Made by a program: the position numbers and the translations under genes. The notes under the pieces are model-generated. The model had not been told where the DNA came from and ran no database searches. It worked only from the letters and a program-made list of their open reading frames with translations. From assembly GCA_905201305.1 (NCBI GenBank), contig CAJKNS010000059.1, positions 1 through 11,621 of the forward strand: 11,621 nucleotides of DNA, given 5' to 3'. This DNA comes from an uncultured Eubacteriales bacterium (GTDB lineage: Bacteria > Bacillota > Clostridia > Oscillospirales > Oscillospiraceae). Of the stretch, positions 6,748 through 11,621 are shown piece by piece; position 1 is the first letter of the stretch; each line of letters begins with the position of its first letter.

Positions 6748-6756
6748 ATTATATCA
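6748..6756 (-). promoter_or_regulatory. Extended -10 promoter for cmk, inside the end of the flavoprotein gene
   Basis: Read on the - strand: TGATATAAT, a perfect TATAAT (6753-6748) with the TGn extension. No good -35 is present at 16-18 bases (TGGCAA at best), which extended -10 promoters tolerate. The TAATG portion includes the stop codon of the upstream flavoprotein (6751-6749). A start near 6741 gives cmk a leader of about 50 bases. Confidence 0.6.
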
Positions 6757-8011
6757 TACTTTCCTGCATTTTGCCACAGGAAGTTCCCGCCGCATATGCC
6801 GTTGCCCAAGCAATTTGCAGGTTAAAGCCACCTGTGTAAGCGTCCACATCCAAAACCTCTCCCGCAAAATACAGCCCCGGACATTTTTTTGATTCCATGG
6901 TTTTGGGGTCCACCTCTGAGACCTTTACACCCCCATGGGTGACAATGGCTTCGTCCACCGGACGTTTTCCGGCAACGGTAAATTTGAGGTGCTTCAAGGT
7001 ATCCAGAATGCTTCTCCGCTGTTCCTTGGTAATCTCATGCACCGGTGTGTTGGTGGGAATTCCCGCCCGATCCAGAATCAGCGGCACCATGTCCTTGGGC
7101 AAAAGTCCACGGATGCCCTCATAAATCGTCTCGTTCTGCTTTTCCGAAAAATCCCGTAAAATCCGGGCATCCAGCTTTTTCTCGTCCAACGCGGGCTTTA
7201 AATCCAGCTCTAAGGTAAAGGGTCCCTTTTTCTCGTCCATATGGGCGCTGGCGCTGAGAATGATAGGACCGGACAGCCCATAGGGCATAATGAGTAGCTC
7301 TCCCTGGTCCTCATAGACGGGCTTTTTTCCCTTGCCCCAGAGCTTCAGACCGATGTTCCGAAGGGTTAAGCCCTGCAGCTTCCGGCATTCTCCGCCTGCA
7401 ATTTCCAGCGGAACCAGCGAGCCGGAAATGGGGGTAACGGTATGCCCTGCCTGACGGGCAAGCTCATAGCCGTCACCGGTGGAGCCGGTGCGGGGGTAGC
7501 TCTTCCCGCCGGTGGCAAGAATCACCCTGGGCGCAGCATAAGTGCCTGCTTCCGTCTGCACACCCGCAATTTGGTTTTGATTAATTAACAGCCCTGTTGC
7601 CCGTTCGTGGATCACCCGGACGCCGGCACGCTGTAAATACGATTTCAGCGCCGACACCACGTCTCCAGCCCGGTCCGATACTGGGAACACCCGGTTTCCC
7701 CGCTCGGTTTTCAGCGGCACACCCATTTCCTCAAAAACCGCCATAGTCTTCTCTGGTGGAAAACGGTCCATCACGGAGTACAAGAACCTTGGATTGGTGG
7801 GCACGTTTTTCAGCACATCCTCCCAGGGACAGTGGTTGGTGACATTGCAGCGCCCCTTGCCGGTGATAGACAGCTTCCAGCCCAAGCGGTCCGTTTTCTC
7901 CAGCAGCAGTACCCTGGAGCCCGCAAAAGCGGCGGTAGCCGAGAACATCCCGGCAGCCCCGCCGCCTATGACGATCACATCATACGCCGCCAAGGTCGTC
8001 CACCTTTTCAT
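6749..8011 (-). CDS. NAD(P)/FAD-dependent oxidoreductase, HI0933/BaiN (YhiN) family
   Basis: Predicted cytosolic flavoprotein of the HI0933 family; the substrate is not known for most members, and the BaiN label from bile-acid 7-dehydroxylation should not be taken as proof of that activity. 420 residues from the ATG at 8011, a usual length. Motifs (numbered from that ATG): dinucleotide-binding YDVIVIGGGAAGM (10-22), GKGRCNVTN (51-59), ATGGKSYPRTGSTGDGY (166-182), and the C-terminal AGEVLDVDAYTGGFN (383-397), all family hallmarks. The start is uncertain: the ATG at 8011 overlaps the regulator gene by 32 bases and lacks a good Shine-Dalgarno, while a TTG at 7993 sits six bases after AGGTGG and would give a more typical N-terminus (MAAYDVIVIGGG). 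The frame is open to 8095, but the extra residues have no family likeness. Tight linkage to the RpiR-type regulator implies joint expression. Confidence 0.9.
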   Translation of the reverse strand: MKRWTTLAAYDVIVIGGGAAGMFSATAAFAGSRVLLLEKTDRLGWKLSITGKGRCNVTNHCPWEDVLKNVPTNPRFLYSVMDRFPPEKTMAVFEEMGVPLKTERGNRVFPVSDRAGDVVSALKSYLQRAGVRVIHERATGLLINQNQIAGVQTEAGTYAAPRVILATGGKSYPRTGSTGDGYELARQAGHTVTPISGSLVPLEIAGGECRKLQGLTLRNIGLKLWGKGKKPVYEDQGELLIMPYGLSGPIILSASAHMDEKKGPFTLELDLKPALDEKKLDARILRDFSEKQNETIYEGIRGLLPKDMVPLILDRAGIPTNTPVHEITKEQRRSILDTLKHLKFTVAGKRPVDEAIVTHGGVKVSEVDPKTMESKKCPGLYFAGEVLDVDAYTGGFNLQIAWATAYAAGTSCGKMQESMI

Positions 8012-8855
8012 AGACCCCGTATTCGTCCCAAATCTCCTCCAGGCTGGCAAAGGTCTTGGAGATTGTCTCCTCCTTACGGTAGCTGCAAGCCACAATCAGG
8101 GCATTGACTACACTCAGGGGCGCCACCAGAGAGTCCACCAGCGACACCATGTCGCTCATGGCAATCAGCGTGTGGGTGGCGCTGCGGGCAATGGGAGCCG
8201 CCAAAGAGTCCGTCAGGGCAATGACGGTAGCCCCGCGATCATAGGCAAACTTCATTGCCTTTACGGTACGGCTGGAGTACCGGGGGAAGCTGATGCCGAT
8301 GACCACATCGTCCTTGTCAATGCGGATCATCTGCTCGAACATCTCGGCATTGGAGGAGGTGTGGATATGCTTGACATTGTCGAACATCAGATTGAAGTAA
8401 AAGCTCAAAAACGTTGCAATGGCAGCGGAGCTTCGAACGCCGAGAATATAGATAGTCTTTGCCCCCAGAATGGCGTCAACCGCACCCTGGAATGCGGTCT
8501 TGTCCACCTCCTCCAGGGTCGTGCGAATCTTTTCAATGTCGCTCTGGAGCACCATGGACAGGATTTCCTGATTACCGAACCGATCGTTGGCAACCTCGAT
8601 CCGCTGCACACTCGTGAGCTTGTTGCGAATCATTTCCTGCAAAGCCTTTTGCATGGACGGGTAGCCGTCGTAGCCCAGCTCCACAGCAAAACGCACCACC
8701 GTGGATTCGCTGACGTTTACGGTTTTGCCGAGCTTGCTGGCGGTCATAAACGCAGCCTTGTCATAGGAATTCATAATATAATTTGCAATCAGTTTCTGAC
8801 CCTTGGAAAAATGGACCATGCCATTTTGGATCAGTGTCAAAATATCGCTGGTCAT
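7980..8855 (-). CDS. Transcriptional regulator, MurR/RpiR family (HTH + SIS)
   Basis: DNA-binding regulator expected to sense a phosphosugar. 291 residues, full length. The N-terminal RpiR helix-turn-helix domain spans about 1-78, with recognition segment TASKLGKTVNVSESTVVRFA (38-57) followed by ELGYDGYPSMQKAL. The C-terminal SIS domain (about 121-255) shows GAKTIYILGVRSSAAIA (131-147) and VVIGISFPRYSSRTVKAMK (184-202), where the serines normally contact the phosphosugar. ATG 8855 has GGAGG at 8868-8864, eight bases upstream. Its end overlaps the flavoprotein start, so the pair forms an operon. A promoter, a palindrome and CTTGCAAAA direct repeats lie just upstream and suggest autoregulation. 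No sugar gene is next to it, so the effector cannot be guessed from context. Confidence 0.94.
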   Translation of the reverse strand: MTSDILTLIQNGMVHFSKGQKLIANYIMNSYDKAAFMTASKLGKTVNVSESTVVRFAVELGYDGYPSMQKALQEMIRNKLTSVQRIEVANDRFGNQEILSMVLQSDIEKIRTTLEEVDKTAFQGAVDAILGAKTIYILGVRSSAAIATFLSFYFNLMFDNVKHIHTSSNAEMFEQMIRIDKDDVVIGISFPRYSSRTVKAMKFAYDRGATVIALTDSLAAPIARSATHTLIAMSDMVSLVDSLVAPLSVVNALIVACSYRKEETISKTFASLEEIWDEYGVYEKVDDLGGV

Positions 8856-8873
8856 TCAATACGCCTCCGTAGA

Positions 8874-8891
8874 CGGCACAGCACTGTGCCG
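8874..8891 (-). promoter_or_regulatory. Palindrome between regulator promoter and RBS, putative operator
   Basis: CGGCACAG (8874-8881), centre CA, CTGTGCCG (8884-8891): a perfect inverted repeat with 8-bp arms and a two-base centre, just upstream of the GGAGG of the rpiR-type gene and downstream of the expected transcription start. It may bind the regulator itself; as RNA it would need a larger loop, so a DNA operator is more likely than a hairpin. Function is inferred. Confidence 0.5.
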
Positions 8892-8907
8892 CTTCTCTTT
8901 CCCGGTT

Positions 8908-8936
8908 ATGGTACTACACTCAGCGAAATTTTGCAA
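8908..8936 (-). promoter_or_regulatory. Probable promoter of the RpiR-type regulator
   Basis: On the - strand: TTGCAA (8936-8931), a 17-base spacer, TACCAT (8913-8908). Each box matches four of six consensus positions. The -35 lies within one copy of a direct repeat CTTGCAAAA (the other copy 14 bases further upstream), so a bound regulator could block it. Confidence 0.45.
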
Positions 8937-8951
8937 GTTCTTTTTTGCAAG
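8929..8951 (-). repeat. Two direct copies of CTTGCAAAA, 14 bp apart
   Basis: On the - strand CTTGCAAAA occurs at 8951-8943 and again at 8937-8929, start to start 14 bases. The proximal copy contains the proposed -35 box of the regulator gene. Such repeats often are operator half-sites, but AT-rich chance similarity is possible. Confidence 0.4.
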
Positions 8952-8980
8952 AATTCAATATTTTCATGCATTTTACTTTT

Positions 8981-10735
8981 CTAGTCCATGGAAATCTCAT
9001 TTTTTGACAAATATCTCCACTGCCCTACCGGAAGCTCCCCTAGTTTCAGGCTTCCCTCCTGCACCCTTTTGAGCCTTGTGACGGTCATGCCGCAGAGGGC
9101 AGCCATTTTCCGAATCTGACGGTTTCTGCCCTCATGAATGGTGACCTGAATCTTGGCGCTGTCCTGATTTTTCCAAAGCAGCTCCACCTGTGCCGGACGA
9201 ATCCGATAGCCGTCGATCACCAGCGGCGTTTCCATGCGTCTCAGTCCATCCCGAGTACAATTTTTCACCCAAACCTCATAGATTTTGTCCACTTCATGGG
9301 TCGGATGGAGCATTTTGTTGGCAAAATCTCCATCATTGGTGAGAATCAGCAGTCCTTCGGAATCCATATCCAATCGACCAACCGGATAGACCCTTATGCC
9401 ACAGGACACCAGCATGGAGACATTTTTCCGCCCTTTTTCGTCCTGCAGCGTGGTCACATAGCCTCGGGGCTTATTGAGTAAGATGTACACCCGCTGAGCG
9501 GGCTTTTGAAGGGAAATTCCGTCCAATGAAATGTCGTCCGCTTCCGCGTCTGCGGTGTCGCCCAAGCAAATGGTCTGCCCGTTCACCGCTACCCTTCCCT
9601 GACGGATATATTCCTCCGCCTTGCGGCGTGATGCAACTCCCATGGCGGATAAAATCTTTTGCACACGTTCCTGCATGGACAGTTTCCCCTTTCCTTCGCC
9701 CATTTCTGGGCAGTCTTCTCCCACATAAACCGGCAGCTCAGTCAGACGCTTTTCCCCCAGATAGGCGGTCAGAGCGCCAATCTCCTGTCCCTTCTCCACC
9801 GGCGCATAGACAAACAGCGGCAGCTTCACCGATATATTTACCGTTTCCTCCGGCAAAAGATAGACGGAAAATTGCTCCCCTGCCGTGACCGGAACGCATT
9901 CGGCAGCACCGGACATCACGGTCAGGGAACCAACCTGCTGCCCTTCCTCCAGGACATCTTTCAGCTGATATCGGGAAAAGCCCTCATCCAGCATGGCTTT
10001 GTGGTCCTGCCAATCGTCAGGTGCATTGATGGTGACGGAAATCAGCCGTCTTCCCTTTTGCTCGGCTGCCCCCACCAAAATTCTGCCCGCCTTTTTGGTA
10101 TACCCGGTCTTGACCCCCAACGCGCCCTCATACTGCCACAAGAGCTTGTTATGGTTCACCAGATAATGCCCGCCGCACTGGATGGTTTTTGCGGACACGA
10201 TCTCGATAAACCCCGGGGTATTCAGCGCCGCCTGGGTGATTTTCGCCAAATCATAGGCAGTGGAGTAGTTCTCCTCGCTGTCCAGACCGTTGGGATTGGC
10301 AAAGCTGGTATGCTGTAGCCCCAGCGCCTGAGCCTTGTCGTTCATTCTCTGGGCAAAGGCTTCGATACTTCCATCGGTATAGAGCGCCAGTGCCACCGCT
10401 GCATCATTCCCCGAGGACAGCATCATGCCGTAGAGCAGCTGCCGGACTGTCAGTTCCTCCCCCGCTTTTAAATACATGGAAGAGCCCTCAATGCCCACTG
10501 CCGCCTGGGGAACTGTGACCACTGCGTCCAGATTTCCCTGCTCCAGCACCACCAACGCCGTCATGATTTTTGTAGTGGATGCAATGAGACTTTTTTCCTG
10601 GGCGTTTTTCTCATAGAGCACCTGACCGGTGTCCGCATCCATTAAAATGGCGCTGTGGGCAGACACATTGGTGGCTTTCACCGGGGTCATGCAGCACAGC
10701 GCCAATAGTACCACTGTTATGACATACTGTTTCAT
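8981..10735 (-). CDS. Fusion: D-alanyl-D-alanine carboxypeptidase + RluB-type rRNA pseudouridine synthase
   Basis: 584 residues in one open frame. Residues 1-21 are a signal peptide (charged start, hydrophobic VITVVLLALC, likely cut after VKA). Residues about 24-260 are a serine D,D-carboxypeptidase (S11, DacB/DacF type), which trims the terminal D-Ala of peptidoglycan stems outside the membrane: SxxK is STTK (Ser53, Lys56), SxN is SGN (108-110), KTG is 209-211. Residues about 260-340 resemble the PBP5 C-terminal beta domain. The usual C-terminal membrane anchor is missing. From Met354 a complete RsuA/RluB-type synthase follows, which makes pseudouridine in 23S rRNA in the cytoplasm: S4 domain (ERVQKILSAMGVASRRKAEE, 356-375), catalytic GRLDMDSEGLLIL (453-465, Asp456), IHEGRNRQIRKM (533-544). 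Both halves keep all key residues. The start has GGTGAT five bases upstream, complementary to the 16S 3' end. DacB and RluB genes are neighbours in Bacillus too. Confidence 0.9.
   Translation of the reverse strand: MKQYVITVVLLALCCMTPVKATNVSAHSAILMDADTGQVLYEKNAQEKSLIASTTKIMTALVVLEQGNLDAVVTVPQAAVGIEGSSMYLKAGEELTVRQLLYGMMLSSGNDAAVALALYTDGSIEAFAQRMNDKAQALGLQHTSFANPNGLDSEENYSTAYDLAKITQAALNTPGFIEIVSAKTIQCGGHYLVNHNKLLWQYEGALGVKTGYTKKAGRILVGAAEQKGRRLISVTINAPDDWQDHKAMLDEGFSRYQLKDVLEEGQQVGSLTVMSGAAECVPVTAGEQFSVYLLPEETVNISVKLPLFVYAPVEKGQEIGALTAYLGEKRLTELPVYVGEDCPEMGEGKGKLSMQERVQKILSAMGVASRRKAEEYIRQGRVAVNGQTICLGDTADAEADDISLDGISLQKPAQRVYILLNKPRGYVTTLQDEKGRKNVSMLVSCGIRVYPVGRLDMDSEGLLILTNDGDFANKMLHPTHEVDKIYEVWVKNCTRDGLRRMETPLVIDGYRIRPAQVELLWKNQDSAKIQVTIHEGRNRQIRKMAALCGMTVTRLKRVQEGSLKLGELPVGQWRYLSKNEISMD
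9674..9690 (-). promoter_or_regulatory. Internal RBS and ATG at the carboxypeptidase/RluB junction
   Basis: AGGGG (9690-9686, within GAAGGAAAGGGG) precedes by nine bases the in-frame ATG 9676-9674 (Met354). The protein that would start there (MQERVQKILSAMG) has exactly the N-terminus expected for a free RluB of 231 residues. The purine-rich stretch supports internal initiation, though it is not a perfect Shine-Dalgarno. Confidence 0.5.
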
Positions 10736-10774
10736 CCTTCATCACCGAAGGCAGTATGCCCGAACCGATGGGTT

Positions 10775-11185
10775 TTATTCCTGAGGCTCTTCGGAATCGG
10801 CAGAATTTCCTTTTCTTTTGTCGATGATTGCCCCAACCTTATCCACCACACCGGGCACCAGGTCCATCACCCGGTCCACTGCAGTGGAAGCAGGCTGATC
10901 CACGGAAACCACACGAACGGATTCCCCCTGAATCACCAGAAAGCTGATGGGCGTAATGGTAACGCCCATACCGGAGCCGCCGCCAAAGGCATTGTCATGG
11001 TCGGGCTTCTGGTTCTTCTGAGCAAAATCAGAGCCGCCGGAGGCATAGCCCAGAGAGATTTTTGAAATAGGGATGACCGTCACTCCTGCCGCTTCGATGG
11101 GCTTGCCTACCACGGTGTTGGCATCCATCATGCTGCGGATTTTTTCCATGGTGGTGCCCATAAGATCACTGATCGGATGTGCCAT
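10775..11185 (-). CDS. gerW: GerW family sporulation/germination protein (YtfJ)
   Basis: Small soluble protein of the GerW/YtfJ family; in Bacillus subtilis it is a sporulation protein needed for normal germination responses, and its biochemical action is unknown. 136 residues, full length. Family blocks: HPISDLMGTTMEKIRSM (3-19), NTVVGKPIEAAGVTVIPISK (23-42), SLGYASGGSDF (44-54) and FGGGSGMGVTITPISFLVI (67-85). The C-terminus after about residue 122 is charged and not conserved. The ATG has GGCGG eight bases upstream and lies inside the end of the DUF2953 gene, with which it is paired in many Firmicutes (ytfI-ytfJ in Bacillus). The carboxypeptidase gene follows after 39 bases. Its presence points to a spore-forming ancestry but does not prove that this organism sporulates. 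Confidence 0.93.
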   Translation of the reverse strand: MAHPISDLMGTTMEKIRSMMDANTVVGKPIEAAGVTVIPISKISLGYASGGSDFAQKNQKPDHDNAFGGGSGMGVTITPISFLVIQGESVRVVSVDQPASTAVDRVMDLVPGVVDKVGAIIDKRKGNSADSEEPQE

Positions 11186-11621
11186 TGCGATTACCGCCTT
11201 TCTTTTTTGATCTGAGATAGATTCTTATGCCCCGGATGCCGTAATGCAGCGCCAGATGCAAAAGCTCTCCCAGGAAAATATGCAGCGTGCCGGAAGCCAG
11301 AATCCGGTCCTCCGCCGCGTTTGGGTCCATGATAACATTGATTTTGCGGGATTTGATGCGAAGATGCTGTTCCAAAAACGGCGTCAGTGCGCCCACTGCG
11401 CTCCATCCTGCGCCATATTTAATTGCTGCCAGAGCAGGATCCTTATCCCGGGTGGCAACCGCAAGCTCCAGGGTCATATCCGTCACGGTCAGGTGCCGAA
11501 GCAGACAATGAAGCGCCTGCACGCCCAGCTCCAGCAGCTGTCGGAACAGCGGGAGCTTGCCGCCAATACCGGAAGAAGCATCATTGGATTCCTCCGGCGC
11601 TTCGGGTTCCTTCGGCTTCTC
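11166..11621 (-). CDS. DUF2953 domain protein (YtfI-like), N-terminal part outside the window
   Basis: Function unknown; the family accompanies GerW/YtfJ. The frame is open to the window edge, so the protein is incomplete at its N-terminus; at least 151 codons are seen. The visible part begins with a Glu/Pro/Lys-rich linker (EKPKEPEAPEESND) and then the DUF2953 core: VTDMTLELAVATRDKDPALA, AIKYGAGWSAVGALTPFLEQ, and a C-terminal IRIYLRSKKKGGNRNG basic tail. The usual N-terminal membrane helix is presumably upstream of the window. A GTG at 11522 is not the start, since coding sequence continues beyond it. It overlaps gerW by 20 bases in another frame, which suggests coupled translation. Confidence 0.82.
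   Translation of the reverse strand, partial: EKPKEPEAPEESNDASSGIGGKLPLFRQLLELGVQALHCLLRHLTVTDMTLELAVATRDKDPALAAIKYGAGWSAVGALTPFLEQHLRIKSRKINVIMDPNAAEDRILASGTLHIFLGELLHLALHYGIRGIRIYLRSKKKGGNRNGTSDQ

Noticed and set aside
8012..8095. 28-residue N-terminal extension of the flavoprotein
   Set aside because: It lies within the regulator coding sequence, has no RBS, and does not resemble the N-terminus of the family, which begins just before the FAD motif.
8856..8980. Terminator after the carboxypeptidase-RluB gene
   Set aside because: No stable stem with a T tract on the - strand was found here, so read-through into the regulator gene is possible.
7794..8984. 396-codon frame on the + strand opposite the regulator and flavoprotein
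   Set aside because: Both opposite genes have clear family motifs; this frame has none and runs across their junction without an RBS.
9659..10318. 219-codon frame on the + strand opposite the carboxypeptidase
   Set aside because: Shadow of a gene with all catalytic motifs; no RBS, and composition is that of an antisense frame.

Overview
The window looks like a chromosomal segment of a low-motility-of-content, moderately GC-rich Clostridia genome, most probably an Oscillospiraceae-like gut Firmicute. The reasons are the strong AGGAGG-type ribosome binding sites, sigma-A style promoters, the IspH-ribosomal protein S1 fusion gene typical of Clostridia, the sporulation-linked GerW/DUF2953 pair, and the gene order carboxypeptidase - RluB - ... 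- cmk - plsC - ispH/S1. I see no phage, transposon, CRISPR or plasmid signature. This is largely core housekeeping DNA, and the interesting features lie in how the genes are joined.

Layout. From 1 to about 3400 the genes lie on the + strand: the C-terminal part of a Zn/Cd/Pb-type P1B ATPase (1-842, cut by the window edge), pyroglutamyl-peptidase I (947-1567), a tRNA-Pro(CGG) with its own strong promoter and terminator (1660-1736), an intergenic region holding a second terminator and a clear promoter, and a neurotransmitter:sodium-symporter family transporter (2059-3384). A double terminator at 3404-3472 separates this half from the rest, which all lies on the - strand.

On the - strand, in transcription order from the right edge: a DUF2953 protein (partial, 11621-11166), GerW/YtfJ (11185-10775), a fused D,D-carboxypeptidase + RluB-type pseudouridine synthase (10735-8981), a MurR/RpiR-family SIS regulator (8855-7980), an HI0933/BaiN-family flavoprotein (8011-6749), cytidylate kinase (6691-6014), 1-acylglycerol-3-phosphate acyltransferase (6017-5421) and the IspH-S1 fusion (5424-3490). 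Several junctions overlap (ATGA at cmk/plsC and plsC/ispH; 20 bases at DUF2953/gerW; about 32 bases at rpiR/BaiN), which suggests translational coupling. Separate promoters are visible before the regulator and before cmk.

Two in-frame gene fusions stand out. In the carboxypeptidase-RluB protein, a secreted cell-wall enzyme with a signal peptide is joined to a cytoplasmic rRNA-modifying enzyme, which is a topological contradiction. In IspH-S1 the S1 half begins at an ATG preceded by a perfect AAGGAGG, and codon usage switches there to that of a highly expressed gene. In both cases an internal ribosome start at the junction could release the second domain as a free protein; this is the most interesting hypothesis of the window.
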